Below are positions 27,021 to 36,570 of a stretch of 64,000 nt of DNA, one piece after another. The notes beneath the pieces are model-generated. The model was not told the origin of the DNA. It did not search any database and saw only the letters and a program-made list of their open reading frames with translations. A program made the translations under genes and the position numbers. The stretch's first letter is position 1. The number at the start of each line of letters is the position of its first letter. The DNA comes from an uncultured Alcaligenaceae bacterium (GTDB lineage Bacteria; Pseudomonadota; Gammaproteobacteria; Burkholderiales; Burkholderiaceae_B). The stretch lies in contig CALFXX010000048.1 in NCBI GenBank assembly GCA_937952975.1, positions 1 to 64,000 on the forward strand, in the 5' to 3' direction.

Positions 27021-27965
27021 ATGCGTGCTTCGCACCTAGAATCACAAAAAGGCTCAGCCACAATTATTGCTTTAATTGTCGTTAGCCTGATTGCAATCTG
27101 CGTCTCAAGCCTGATGTGGCAACAAGATTTTGAAATCAGAAAGACTCAGATCTATAAAGAGAATACGCAGGTGTCTTGGTTGCAGCGATCGCTCATTGAT
27201 GTAGTGAGATTGGTGCTCAGAATTGATTTAGTCAACAGCCAAGACGTGGATCACTTAGGCGAAATCTGGGCATTACCGATCGAAAATAGCCGAATTGAAG
27301 ACTATCTTAAAAATCAAGATTTACCAGAAGAATTAAAAAGCATCAAATTTAGCGGGTCGATTCAAGACGCTCAGGCACTTTTTAATATTGCCAATTTATG
27401 GGATGCAAACCTTAGCACCGTCAATCTGACCGGCGTGCAAACCTACGGAAATTTGCTTGAGCAACTTGGGCTGAATAAGAATCTAGCCGATCAAACCGCA
27501 CAATATGTACTGCGCAACAACCATCGGCTTCAATATCTTGACGAGCTGATCAATGTGCCAGGCTACAGCAGTGATACGGTTAAAAAACTCAGTCAGTTTA
27601 CGATCGTGTTACCTGAGCCGACGACGATCAATCTCAACACCGCGCCTGTCGAGGTCTTGCTAGCGCTTTGGCCAACCTTGTCTCAAGCCGATGCCACACA
27701 ATTCACACGGCTCAGGCTGAGCATGCCGTTAAAAAGTCAAAATGACATCAGTCAGTTACTGGCAAAAATAAAACCAAACAAAGCAACACAAGCCCTCAGT
27801 TCAGTGGGGTTCAAATCAGATTACTGGTTAGCCCAGACCAATATGGTCATTGAGCAACGCAATATTGGTACCCAAACTCTGATTCAAAGATTCAGCACTC
27901 GACAGTCTGATAATAACTACACTGCAGTTTTATGGAGTAAGCAAAAAATCGTTCAGGTGAAGTGA
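27021..27965 (+). CDS. gspK: Minor pseudopilin GspK
   Basis: Large pseudopilin that caps the tip, 314 residues, the normal GspK length. The leader ends before SATIIALIVVSLIAICVSSLMW; Glu at +5 is absent, as is usual in GspK. The two helix-hairpin-like regions are visible around ALFNIANLWD and INLNTAPVEVLLALWP, the latter a strong GspK signature. Last gene of the rightward operon. It converges on gspF, with a 122-nt gap that contains a decayed copy of the gspF end. Confidence 0.88.
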   Translation: MRASHLESQKGSATIIALIVVSLIAICVSSLMWQQDFEIRKTQIYKENTQVSWLQRSLIDVVRLVLRIDLVNSQDVDHLGEIWALPIENSRIEDYLKNQDLPEELKSIKFSGSIQDAQALFNIANLWDANLSTVNLTGVQTYGNLLEQLGLNKNLADQTAQYVLRNNHRLQYLDELINVPGYSSDTVKKLSQFTIVLPEPTTINLNTAPVEVLLALWPTLSQADATQFTRLRLSMPLKSQNDISQLLAKIKPNKATQALSSVGFKSDYWLAQTNMVIEQRNIGTQTLIQRFSTRQSDNNYTAVLWSKQKIVQVK

Positions 27966-27987
27966 GATTTTGCCTTGAACCCGAGGG

Positions 27988-28080
27988 CCAACAAATGCCA
28001 TTTTTCATCTCTCAGATCGCCTCAATCACAGCCATCATCATTCCAAGCCCCCATCAACAAGATCAACAAAGGTTCATGTC
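27988..28080 (-). pseudogene. Decayed duplicate of the gspF 3' end
   Basis: This gap sequence is a degenerate direct repeat of the last part of gspF. At an exact 100-nt offset, 27988-28050 matches 28088-28150 at 49 of 63 positions by hand count. After a 9-nt deletion the similarity continues to about 28080. Translated leftward it still reads MMMAVIEAI and EMKNGIC, against VMAVMQPILEMNNGIR in GspF. It has three in-frame stop codons, so it is no longer coding. It marks a past tandem duplication or rearrangement at the junction of the two convergent gsp operons. Confidence 0.8.
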
Positions 28081-28087
28081 CTTTACC

Positions 28088-29311
28088 TCAACGAATACCG
28101 TTGTTCATCTCTAAGATTGGCTGCATCACAGCCATCACAATCCCAAGCACTAAGCCACCCATCACTAAGATCAAGACGGGTTCAAGTAAGTTGGTAAAGA
28201 TCTTGGTCTTATGCTCGGCTTCGGCCTCAGCATTTTCTGCGGCATAACGTAACATTTCGGCTAATTGACCACTGGCCTCACCCGAGCGAATTAAGTGTAC
28301 GAGGATAGGCGAAAATATCCCTTGGTTCGCAATTGCTTTGGCAAGAGAAGAGCCTTCAGACAAACGCGCCTCGGCACGCTCGATTGTTTGCTTAAGCACC
28401 ACATTAGAGAGCGTATTTTTTGAATAGTGTAGAGCCGAAAGAATTGGGATATTGGCGCCAACCAGCAAAGCCAGTGTGCCGGCAAATCTCGCCGTTTCAA
28501 ACTCAAGAAGCAAGGGCCCCACGACAGGGATTTTCAAACACACTGCATCGAAACCATATTTAAACTCAGAACTGCGTAGCAAATATTTAAAGATGAGCGT
28601 GCCCAGCAGACCCCCAAGCAAAAGAACCAACCCCCATTGACTTAAAAAATTAGATATTGCCATCACAACTTGAGTGATGACTGGCATTTTTTGTTTGGTC
28701 GATTCAAAGACCCGAACAATTTGCGGCACAACATAGGTCATTAAAAAGATAATGACAGCAATTGACACACTCACGAGGGTTGCCGGATACACCAAAGCAC
28801 CTAAAGCTTTTTGCTTGAGCGCCTCTCTCTTTTCTAAAAAGATGGCTAACTGTGTCAACACCTCAGACATTTGCCCAGATTGTTCAGCGGCAGCGACGAT
28901 ACCTTGATAAAACGCGCCGAACGACTGAGGGTGACTAGCCAGAGCCTGAGACAGGGACATACCCGAGCGGATATCTGCCAAGATTGACTCAAGAACTTTA
29001 CGCGTGTGCTTTTTGATACCCGAATCTTCAGAAAGAATGGTGATGCCATCCTCGATAGAGATTCCCGACCTAACCAGAAGCGCCAACTGTTTTGACAAAA
29101 TAGCCAGATCTTTTGCAGAGATCGCCCTCTGACTAGAAAATAAGCTGCGCTCTTTGACCGCTGCTTGCATAAGCGCGACATCGACAATTGAAAGCGGCAC
29201 CAACTCTTTATTGAGCAAGAGCTGCCTCACTGCTCGCTGGCTTTCGCCCTCGACTGTGCCGCGTTCTGTTTTACCCGCATACGTCACCGCTTCAAACTGA
29301 AAGAGTGGCAT
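28088..29311 (-). CDS. gspF: Type II secretion inner-membrane platform protein GspF
   Basis: Polytopic platform protein that couples the GspE ATPase to pseudopilus assembly, 407 residues. It begins MPLFQFEAVTYAGKTERGTVEG, a standard GspF opening. Two repeated GspF domains follow, with motifs QLALLVRSGISIEDGI and TLALLVGANIPILSAL, and three hydrophobic segments near residues 170, 220 and 380. It ends at IVMAVMQPILEMNNGIR, the usual terminus. The start is ATG 29311; the upstream extension overlaps gspE and is not used. It lies 2 nt downstream of gspE in the gspL-M-N-D-E-F operon. Confidence 0.9.
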   Translation of the reverse strand: MPLFQFEAVTYAGKTERGTVEGESQRAVRQLLLNKELVPLSIVDVALMQAAVKERSLFSSQRAISAKDLAILSKQLALLVRSGISIEDGITILSEDSGIKKHTRKVLESILADIRSGMSLSQALASHPQSFGAFYQGIVAAAEQSGQMSEVLTQLAIFLEKREALKQKALGALVYPATLVSVSIAVIIFLMTYVVPQIVRVFESTKQKMPVITQVVMAISNFLSQWGLVLLLGGLLGTLIFKYLLRSSEFKYGFDAVCLKIPVVGPLLLEFETARFAGTLALLVGANIPILSALHYSKNTLSNVVLKQTIERAEARLSEGSSLAKAIANQGIFSPILVHLIRSGEASGQLAEMLRYAAENAEAEAEHKTKIFTNLLEPVLILVMGGLVLGIVMAVMQPILEMNNGIR

Positions 29312-29313
29312 CG

Positions 29314-30717
29314 TCAGAGATCCAGTTGATTTGCACCAGTCACACGACTCACCTCTGCTTGCGTCGTCATACCCGCGTTGACCCACCTCTCACTATCCTG
29401 CACTAACGAACGCATCCCGGTATCCAGCGCTTTTTGTCGTATTTGCGCCTCTGAAGCACTTTGATGGATGAATTCTTTTAATTCAACAGAGGTTGTCATC
29501 AACTCGTAAATGCCCGCACGACCCTTAAAGCCAGACTGCGTGCACTCTGCACAACCCTGACCGTGACAGGCCCTACAGGTTAGGCGAATGAGACGTTGAC
29601 CCAACACACCGAGCAACGAAGACGACAACAAAAATGGTTCGATCCCCATATCGATTAAACGCGTCACGGCCGAAGCTGCGTCGTTTGTGTGAAGCGTCGC
29701 AAGTACCAGGTGCCCAGTAAGCGAGGCCTGCACCGCAATTTGCGCGGTTTCTAAATCACGGATTTCACCAATCATGACAATATCCGGATCCTGACGCAAA
29801 ATGGCACGAAGCGCCCGCGCAAAATTCATTTCGATACGCGAATTCACTTGCGTTTGCCCGATCCCCTCTAAGTTGTATTCAATCGGATCTTCGACTGTCA
29901 TAATGTTATTGACTTGCGAGCGCAACGTTAACAATGCGCTGTACAGCGTGGTGGTTTTTCCACTGCCGGTGGGGCCCGTCACCAACACAATCCCGTACGG
30001 CTTGTTAATCAGCTCTAAAAAGCTTTTCTCGGTGTCTGGCGCCATCCCGAGCGTTTTTAAATCTAATTTAGAATAATTTTTTTCTAGTAAGCGCATCACC
30101 ACACGCTCACCATGCGCAGTTGGCAGGGTTGACACCCGAATATCTAGCGCTTTACTGCCAACTCTGAGCGAAATTCTGCCATCTTGGGGCATACGCTTTT
30201 CAGCGATATCTAATGACGCCATAATTTTAATTCTAGACACAAGCGCTGCGTGCAGACCTCTCTTTAGATCCACTACATCGCGTAAATTTCCATCTACCCT
30301 AAAACGTACAACAGATTGCTTTTCGTACGCCTCGAGGTGAATATCTGAGGCACCATCACGACTGGCTTGTTTAAACAGGCTATTGATCATGCGAATGATG
30401 GGCGCATCATTCTTGAGCTCTAACAAATCCTGCGTAAGAGGAATATCTTGCATTAACCGCGCAAGATCAACATTCTCTTCTAATTCATCCACCACTGTCG
30501 CGGCATCCGTTTCGTTTTGCGCATACTCTTGACTGATCATTGACAAAAGCTCTTCCGAGCTCTTTTTACAATAACGCAGCGCGCCGACGTTACGCGCAAC
30601 TTCGTGCAGCGTTGAGCGCTTAGTCTTTGGGCTAAAAAATAGCGTCGGGGTCTCTGCTAGCTGATCTAGCAATAAGACCTCATGGCTTTTAGAAAATGAA
30701 AACGGGATTTTCGTCAT
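29314..30717 (-). CDS. gspE: Type II secretion ATPase GspE
   Basis: Cytoplasmic hexameric ATPase that powers secretion. Walker [11 protein letters not shown] near residue 240, an Asp box in [14 protein letters not shown], Walker B in [12 protein letters not shown], and a His box in [13 protein letters not shown] are all present. A zinc-binding tetracysteine segment ([12 protein letters not shown]) lies near residue 390. At 467 residues it is slightly short: the N-terminal domain that binds GspL is reduced to about 110 residues. Its start overlaps the gspD stop by 4 nt (ATGA). Confidence 0.92.
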   Translation of the reverse strand: MTKIPFSFSKSHEVLLLDQLAETPTLFFSPKTKRSTLHEVARNVGALRYCKKSSEELLSMISQEYAQNETDAATVVDELEENVDLARLMQDIPLTQDLLELKNDAPIIRMINSLFKQASRDGASDIHLEAYEKQSVVRFRVDGNLRDVVDLKRGLHAALVSRIKIMASLDIAEKRMPQDGRISLRVGSKALDIRVSTLPTAHGERVVMRLLEKNYSKLDLKTLGMAPDTEKSFLELINKPYGIVLVTGPTGSGKTTTLYSALLTLRSQVNNIMTVEDPIEYNLEGIGQTQVNSRIEMNFARALRAILRQDPDIVMIGEIRDLETAQIAVQASLTGHLVLATLHTNDAASAVTRLIDMGIEPFLLSSSLLGVLGQRLIRLTCRACHGQGCAECTQSGFKGRAGIYELMTTSVELKEFIHQSASEAQIRQKALDTGMRSLVQDSERWVNAGMTTQAEVSRVTGANQLDL

Positions 30718-32813
30718 GGCGCGACATCATGCATGATGTCTCTGATGTCTCTTAAAGTCGTTGCGGTTAAGTTCTCTTTTTTTAGCAACAAAGGGGCTTG
30801 CACAAACGTCTTACGCTTTTCTTCTAAATCATCCAACTTATTATTTGAAAAAATATTATTTTGTTCGTTGTTGCGTAAAACCGAAGGCCTGATAAAAACC
30901 ATCAAATTTGTTCGGGTTCTAGACTTGTTATCGTATCTAAACAGGCCGCCAATTAGCGGTAGATCACCCAGCAACGGAATCTTTGAACTGCCATCCGTGT
31001 AGTTATCACCAATTAAACCGCCCAAGACAATAATTTGCCCGTCTTCAACAATTACGTTTGACTCGACGTTTCTTTTGTTCAAAATAATACCGGTGGTACT
31101 CGAGACATCTTGAATGCTCGAGACTTCTTGAAAAATCTGAAGCTTCACCGTACCGTTTTCTGACACTTGTGGCCGTACACGCAGTGTTAAGCCAACATCT
31201 TGTCGCGTATAGGTTTGAAACGGTGTGACGGTCGCGGTGCTTCCAGTCTGAGCATAGGAACCCGTCACAATCGGGATATTCTGACCAACGATAATACGAG
31301 CCTCTTCGTTATCGAGAGTCATTAAGTTTGGCGTCGATAAAACGTTTGCTCCAGAGATGGTTGAGACCGCTCTTAACAACGACGAAAACGCCAAATTGCT
31401 GCCAAAATTTGTGATCGAGCCAATATTAAGGCCAAGGCCCAAGGGCGAAACCGCCGCGCCGGCCGCCGCCGTTCCGAGGATCGAGTTAACAGTTGCGCTA
31501 GAGCCAAAAATGTTTGTATTGCCCGAGGATGGCGGCCCATTAAAATTCGTTCCGGCATACGCAGTATTTGAACTGTTCAACGCCTGCCATTGAACACCCA
31601 ATTCGGCGGCATTCGCAGCCGTTAATTCGACAATCATCGATTCGATATAGACCTGAGCCCGACGACGATCGAGCTGTTCGATGACTTTCAATAAATCTTT
31701 ATAGACAGGCTCGGTGGCGGTAATAATCAATGAATTAGTATTGGGATCAGCCTGAATGATGCCTCCCGTTGAGGGCGCACTGGTGCTTGTTAACGCTGAG
31801 GAAGCAGCAGCAGACGGCCCGCCGCCAAGGGGGTTCGCACCGTTGATAGCAGCCACGTTCATTGGGTTAAGCGCGTTTTGATTGGGTATCTGGGCATTAA
31901 CGTTGACGTTACCCTGGGGATTAATATTTGCAGGATCGGCCGAAGAATTATCTGCCGCCACGAGTGCCCGTAAGGTAATCGCTAATTTAGACGCCTCTGC
32001 ATTTTTCAAAGGCACAACGTAAATGTTTCCCACATTTTTTGAAGTATCAAGCTGAGCCGCGAGCCTTCTAATTTGTGCGACCCGCTCTGCGTTACCACCG
32101 CGAATAATTAAAGAGTTCGTTCGAGGATCGGCCAGAATCGTTGGCTTTGACATCGGATCGCCGCCCTGAGGCACACTGGTTTCTAGCGCCCGATTCACTA
32201 AGCTAGCGACTTTGATCGCCTGCGCATTTTTTAACGCAATCGTTTCAACTTTACTGCTGGATGGGTTATCGACACTTTGAATAATTTTTTCAATTCGCCC
32301 AATATTACTGGCGTAATCTGTCACAAGAATTGAGTTGTTACCCGGCAAGGCGTTGATCGTATTGTTGGGTGAAACTAAAGGCCTGATGATCGCGACAACG
32401 TTTGCTGCAGATTCAAAATTTAATTGAAAGACGCGGGTAATAATTTGATCACCCGTCACACCCGTCGTTGAGGTGTAGGTCTGGGAAGATTGCAATTTGG
32501 CATCTGCCTCTGTTACGACTCGGTAGCCGCCGTTTGTATTCACAAGCGCAAAGCCATTCATACGCAGCGCAGTCGATAAACTGTCAATCGCCTGATCGGG
32601 TGTAAGCGCCTGACTGCTATTCAAAGAAATCTTACCTCGCACTTTTGGATCAACCACAATCGACCGATTGGTGGCTCGAGCAACGGTTGCGATAACGGCC
32701 TCAACATCCGCGTTGTTAAAGGCTAAGTTGATGCCATTGCTTTGCGCAAAACAGTTTTGTTGCACAAAGAGAATCAAGGCTAGCGTAAAGGAGGTTTTCA
32801 ATGAACGAAACAT
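30714..32813 (-). CDS. gspD: Type II secretion outer-membrane secretin GspD
   Basis: Forms the gated outer-membrane channel. A signal peptide ([15 protein letters not shown]) is followed by N0 ([21 protein letters not shown]), three N1-N3 modules (for example [31 protein letters not shown] and [18 protein letters not shown]), a low-complexity loop rich in Asn, Ala and Ser near residues 290-350, and the secretin core with [12 protein letters not shown] and [16 protein letters not shown]. The length of 699 residues is normal. A short C-terminal tail (about 50 residues) could bind a pilotin, but no gspS gene is recognisable here. Confidence 0.92.
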   Translation of the reverse strand: MFRSLKTSFTLALILFVQQNCFAQSNGINLAFNNADVEAVIATVARATNRSIVVDPKVRGKISLNSSQALTPDQAIDSLSTALRMNGFALVNTNGGYRVVTEADAKLQSSQTYTSTTGVTGDQIITRVFQLNFESAANVVAIIRPLVSPNNTINALPGNNSILVTDYASNIGRIEKIIQSVDNPSSSKVETIALKNAQAIKVASLVNRALETSVPQGGDPMSKPTILADPRTNSLIIRGGNAERVAQIRRLAAQLDTSKNVGNIYVVPLKNAEASKLAITLRALVAADNSSADPANINPQGNVNVNAQIPNQNALNPMNVAAINGANPLGGGPSAAASSALTSTSAPSTGGIIQADPNTNSLIITATEPVYKDLLKVIEQLDRRRAQVYIESMIVELTAANAAELGVQWQALNSSNTAYAGTNFNGPPSSGNTNIFGSSATVNSILGTAAAGAAVSPLGLGLNIGSITNFGSNLAFSSLLRAVSTISGANVLSTPNLMTLDNEEARIIVGQNIPIVTGSYAQTGSTATVTPFQTYTRQDVGLTLRVRPQVSENGTVKLQIFQEVSSIQDVSSTTGIILNKRNVESNVIVEDGQIIVLGGLIGDNYTDGSSKIPLLGDLPLIGGLFRYDNKSRTRTNLMVFIRPSVLRNNEQNNIFSNNKLDDLEEKRKTFVQAPLLLKKENLTATTLRDIRDIMHDVAP

Positions 32814-32821
32814 AAGGAGCC

Positions 32822-33601
32822 TTAAATTTTAAAGCGGTACACCGTACCGTCTTTTTTACCAATGACTGAGAGCAAGCCAATCAGTGAGTCAAGCGATTCT
32901 TGTGGCGCTGTGGCTTCGCCTTGCAAAGACAACCGCCCCTTTTCAATGAGGCCGTTTGCCGTTAAGAGCAAGGGGCCGTTAATCGTCGAAAAAGCTAACG
33001 AGAACGCCTGATTGATCTGTAACGTTAAGACATAACTGCCGAGTGGCTTCACAGGACTAATGGGACTCGCCACATTTTGAAAACGAACCTCGACGAGCCC
33101 TCTTGGGGACGAATCCCAAATGAGGTCTTCCCAACGGATCACCAGCTTTCCACGAAGATGCAACGAGCGCATGAGTCCACCCGCAACCTCAATCATATTT
33201 GCCGGAAGCTCGATTTGATTACTGCCGAGCGTAATCGAACTAGGATGAACAATGAGCTCAAGTGGTTTAGCCGTGTTGGGATACTGAATGATCCACTTGC
33301 ACTTCAAATTAGAAACTGAACACTGCGTCGTCCATGCAAAGCGCTCAGAGCTTATCTGAGGGCTATGACACCTCTCTGAGAAACCTGATTGAAAATCTGA
33401 AAAACCAAGCTGAGCGCTGCCCTTCCAAAGGGTACCCTCGGGTTGAAGTACCGTCGCCTGACAGCTTGTCGTTTTTGCAACGGTTGCACTTAACCATCTT
33501 GTCGGAAAATAAGCGATCACAACAATCAGCATGCAGACCAGCAGCGCGACTCGGCTCGGCCACCCGAAACGAAAAGACAGGCGTTCGAATTGTAGATTCA
33601 T
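32822..33601 (-). CDS. gspN: Type II secretion protein GspN
   Basis: Inner-membrane protein of the GspN family, 259 residues, an accessory found in some type II systems. One N-terminal helix (RVALLVCMLIVVIAYFPT) anchors a beta-rich periplasmic domain. Family-like phrases are TLWKGSAQLGF, LRGKLVIRWEDLIWD and FSTINGPLLLTANGLIEKGRLSLQGEATA. Its start overlaps gspM by 4 nt and its stop is 8 nt before gspD. Identification is supported by position between gspM and gspD, an order common in betaproteobacteria. Confidence 0.82.
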   Translation of the reverse strand: MNLQFERLSFRFGWPSRVALLVCMLIVVIAYFPTRWLSATVAKTTSCQATVLQPEGTLWKGSAQLGFSDFQSGFSERCHSPQISSERFAWTTQCSVSNLKCKWIIQYPNTAKPLELIVHPSSITLGSNQIELPANMIEVAGGLMRSLHLRGKLVIRWEDLIWDSSPRGLVEVRFQNVASPISPVKPLGSYVLTLQINQAFSLAFSTINGPLLLTANGLIEKGRLSLQGEATAPQESLDSLIGLLSVIGKKDGTVYRFKI

Positions 33602-34101
33602 CGCGCTTGCACCAAGGTTGCACTCACTTGAACAACGCCTACACCATCATTTTTTTTGAGGACAACATCGCTCGCATACAGCGCGTAGCTTTGTCGAAAA
33701 TCCACCATCAGCTCAAGCCAACGACTAAATTCGATCTCGTCAATTTTTAACTCTAGCTGCATTGCACCCGTAGTCTCTGGCCGAACCAAGGTGAATTTGA
33801 CGCCTTGAGAAAAAAGCTTTTGTTGTAGCACCGACAGATCATTTTCTGACAAGCTCGTGATTTTTATATTTTTATCTTTATAGGTGAGCAGCGTTCGATT
33901 GAGCTCTTGGATACTCATTAATTGCGCTGGGTATTTTTGCAAACGCAATTCGAGGGTTTGCTGCAAGGGCTGAAGAATCACGAACCACAGGATACCAATG
34001 AGCAGACATACGCCACCGCCTATTGCAAGTTTAGGTGGCAAGCGCTTAAATCCCTGTAGATGATTTTTTTTCGGCAGAGATGAAGGTGAAAAATTAGTCA
34101 T
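33598..34101 (-). CDS. gspM: Type II secretion protein GspM
   Basis: Bitopic inner-membrane protein that partners GspL in the assembly platform, 167 residues. After a basic cytoplasmic tail of about 25 residues, one membrane helix (LAIGGGVCLLIGILWFVIL) leads into a short coiled-coil and a ferredoxin-like periplasmic domain. The ATG at 34101 overlaps the gspL stop by 8 nt, a tight coupling that favours it over the upstream ATG at 34116. Sequence conservation in this family is low, so gene order carries much of the weight. Confidence 0.8.
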   Translation of the reverse strand: MTNFSPSSLPKKNHLQGFKRLPPKLAIGGGVCLLIGILWFVILQPLQQTLELRLQKYPAQLMSIQELNRTLLTYKDKNIKITSLSENDLSVLQQKLFSQGVKFTLVRPETTGAMQLELKIDEIEFSRWLELMVDFRQSYALYASDVVLKKNDGVGVVQVSATLVQAR

Positions 34102-35266
34102 CAGCAAGATTCGCATAAGGACTCAACAAAAAACGCGTCGCGCTTATTTTGTTGACCGAGTGGTCTTGCAAAATGCCTAGCCGCTGATTATTCGAGAGAA
34201 GCGATGTTTGCACCTCAAAGGCTAAGCCCTTTTTCGAATACTCCAAGCTCTTTAACGCCTCAGACGGGGTATCTTTCAATACATTTTGCAGCGCCAATAA
34301 CTGTCTTTCAAAGTCTCCATCGCAATTCTCAAGGTTTTTGTGTGCGGCGAGGCAACTGGCGCTTACCAATCTTGTAAAACTTGCCTGACCATCGACGCGC
34401 TCTGACAAGACTTGATTGGCTGCACTCTGTAAAAGAGCTTCCCACTGCCTCTCTTGCCATACGAGGGTAAAGATATAACCAAGATAACTCACACAGAGCG
34501 TCAGCACGGCGTATTTCGCCCATCTTAAGGGCGCCTTCCATAAGTCTCGCGACTGCCAGTGTTGTAACTCACTTTGACTATCTCTTCTATAATCGTAGAA
34601 CGCGTCGGGTAATAAATTAATCGCCTCGTAAGATTTTTTTTCTGTCGTGATACCACTGAGCAAAAGCGCGGCAGTCAATTCTTGCAACTGAGGCTGACCG
34701 TGTGCTTCTTCAGTCGCAAGCACTGGTTCATCTGCCGGTTGCGACCAGCACACAATGTCGCTTGCCGATTTTTTTGACGTATAAAAGATCGTTGAGTCTT
34801 CTTCGTAAAAGAATACAACCGAAGACGCAATTGGCAACAACAGGATCTCTGGAATCAATTGAATCTGTTCGCAATTGAGCACGGCGAGTTTTTGACTCAG
34901 CCACAACAACCAATCACGGTTCATCACACTCACTAACCTCAAGTCTAACGCTTGGGTCAATGCGTGCGGCAGTAACTGAATATTGGTGTCGGCAACCGAA
35001 GACAACAAATCATCTTCAATAAGCATCGGTAAGATTTGCTGAATTTTCTTTGTACTGACCGCCGGAACTTTAAGTTCTATGAGTCGAACATCAATACCCG
35101 GGATGAGCACCAGCACAGAATCCGCGACGGGCAACGCGTCTAAATCCAACACCTTTGCAAAATCAGCTTCATGGCTCTGCGCCCACGAAAAATACAAATC
35201 CTGCGCTGACCAGTCTTCAGCGTTGGTGGCTACAGGACGCACGGGACAACGAATAATTAGGCGCAT
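34094..35266 (-). CDS. gspL: Type II secretion protein GspL
   Basis: Platform protein with a large cytoplasmic actin-like domain that binds GspE, then one membrane helix and a periplasmic domain that binds GspM. The cytoplasmic part (about 1-240) contains DSVLVLIPGIDVRLIELKVP and the phrase IQQILPMLIEDDLLS, both typical of GspL. The helix is near residues 252-270 (AVLTLCVSYLGYIFTLVW). The length of 390 residues is normal. It is the first gene of the leftward gspLMNDEF operon; its promoter should lie in the following 329-nt gap. Confidence 0.87.
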   Translation of the reverse strand: MRLIIRCPVRPVATNAEDWSAQDLYFSWAQSHEADFAKVLDLDALPVADSVLVLIPGIDVRLIELKVPAVSTKKIQQILPMLIEDDLLSSVADTNIQLLPHALTQALDLRLVSVMNRDWLLWLSQKLAVLNCEQIQLIPEILLLPIASSVVFFYEEDSTIFYTSKKSASDIVCWSQPADEPVLATEEAHGQPQLQELTAALLLSGITTEKKSYEAINLLPDAFYDYRRDSQSELQHWQSRDLWKAPLRWAKYAVLTLCVSYLGYIFTLVWQERQWEALLQSAANQVLSERVDGQASFTRLVSASCLAAHKNLENCDGDFERQLLALQNVLKDTPSEALKSLEYSKKGLAFEVQTSLLSNNQRLGILQDHSVNKISATRFLLSPYANLADD

Positions 35267-35595
35267 TTGGGGCTAGTCAATTGTGAGGGCACCGTTGTAA
35301 CGCGTTGGATAGGGCCGCTCTAACTCTTTGAATTTACAATACTTCTTTGAGTTCTCGGTGTTTTTTCAGTTTAACATTGCTGTAAGATTTTTTTTAACAA
35401 TAAACTTTCTGTCATTATAGCGGTGGCCTGAATTTTAGGATGAATCGATATACAGCTGAACCTGTGCCCGCCCGTTCCCCTTGCACCTATATGGCATACT
35501 CAAGGCTCGTGATCTGCGCCAACAGCCTGAAGGTATCTGCAAACACTCACTAACTAGGCGGATGCGCTGTCATCCAAATTTTTTAGGCTTTGAAT
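35267..35595. other. 329-nt divergent gap between gspL and the lyase-like lipoprotein gene
   Basis: Contains no convincing gene. It should hold the divergent promoters of the gspLMNDEF operon and of the lipoprotein gene. An AT-rich core near 35340-35425 includes long T runs. A weak match TTAACA with TATAGC about 16 nt on could serve the rightward gene, but I do not trust it enough to call it. Confidence 0.5.
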
Positions 35596-36522
35596 ATGAA
35601 GAATCGTATAACGCGCTTAATGAGTGGGTCACTTGTTTTGTTACTCCTAATCGCCTGCGGAGATGGCGGTGGAAGCAAAAGCGACAGCGGTTCAGCCAAC
35701 TCAGCAGCAAAATCATCCATTAGCTTATCAACGCCAGGTGGAACGCCATGCGCCAGTAGCTTCGGCGATTCGGATGCTTTTGGGAACATTCGTTTTCAAT
35801 CCAGCACAGGTACGACTCCTTGGGGCTGTTTGGTCGTAGATCAAGCAAGTAGTCAACCAACCGTTTCCGGCACAAAATCTGTGCGCATTGAAGTCAGGCC
35901 CGGAGATTGCGACTCTTCTCAAACCTTTTTATCAGGTACAGCAGTTGTGTCAGACTGTACCTCTGATCGGAGCCGCTATGAAATTCGTCAAGTAGCCGGT
36001 GGCTCAACAGCTGGTCAAATCATCACCTATGAATACTATGTTTACATACCAGCACAAGCAAATTTTCAACCGCCCTGGAGTAAATCCGGCCCAACTCCTT
36101 TAACAGTCTTGACGCAAATAAACTGGCAGTGCGGCGCAAGCCCTTGCCCGAGCCTAGGCAGCAATGGCTACGGGTCTTTAGCCTACCTCGTGATTGATAG
36201 TAGTGGGACGCTTTTCTTTCAAACTCAACAAGACTTCTCTTGGGTACCAAACGGCAAAGTCGCCATAGACACTAGCCCCTTTGATAAGTGGATTAAAGTT
36301 AAGTTCGTCATTAAGTCTTCAAGTTCTGGTGATGGGTTTGTTCAAGCCTATGCGAACGACAAACTCCTCATTAATGAAGCGCGCGTCACCTTGCCAAATC
36401 CGTATGCTTACATCAGCCTAAAGCTTGGCATCTACAACTCGTCTATCTCTACGGTATCAAAGCCTTGGAATACGCAGGTGATTTACTACGATGCGCTCAG
36501 CACTGCTGTGCAAAATTTTTAA
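35596..36522 (+). CDS. Exported lipoprotein with a polysaccharide-lyase-like jelly-roll domain
   Basis: 308-residue predicted outer-membrane lipoprotein. The signal peptide ends in LLLIAC followed by GDGGGSKSDSGSAN, a Gly/Ser-rich tether. The mature domain resembles the heparin-lyase-I/alginate-lyase jelly-roll family (PF14099-like): WGCLVVDQASSQPTVSGTKSVRIEVRPGDC, then RYEIRQ, YEYYVYIPA and DKWIKVKFVIKSSSSGDG. Several cysteines could pair. I cannot confirm catalytic residues, so it may bind rather than cleave a polymer. The ATG at 35596 is preferred to the TTG two codons earlier. It shares the CG-type lipobox with the cytochrome and both YHYH proteins nearby. Confidence 0.65.
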   Translation: MKNRITRLMSGSLVLLLLIACGDGGGSKSDSGSANSAAKSSISLSTPGGTPCASSFGDSDAFGNIRFQSSTGTTPWGCLVVDQASSQPTVSGTKSVRIEVRPGDCDSSQTFLSGTAVVSDCTSDRSRYEIRQVAGGSTAGQIITYEYYVYIPAQANFQPPWSKSGPTPLTVLTQINWQCGASPCPSLGSNGYGSLAYLVIDSSGTLFFQTQQDFSWVPNGKVAIDTSPFDKWIKVKFVIKSSSSGDGFVQAYANDKLLINEARVTLPNPYAYISLKLGIYNSSISTVSKPWNTQVIYYDALSTAVQNF

Positions 36523-36526
36523 AGGG

Positions 36527-36560
36527 TTGATATCCGCCCCCTTCAGCGGCAGGATATCAA
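36527..36560. terminator. Bidirectional terminator between the converging lyase-like and cytochrome genes
   Basis: TTGATATCC (36527-36535) pairs perfectly with GGATATCAA (36552-36560), with further GCC/GGC pairing inside. Read leftward it is followed by TTTAAAAATTTT, giving a reasonable U-tract for the cytochrome gene. Confidence 0.65.
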
Positions 36561-36570
36561 AGCAGTCTGC

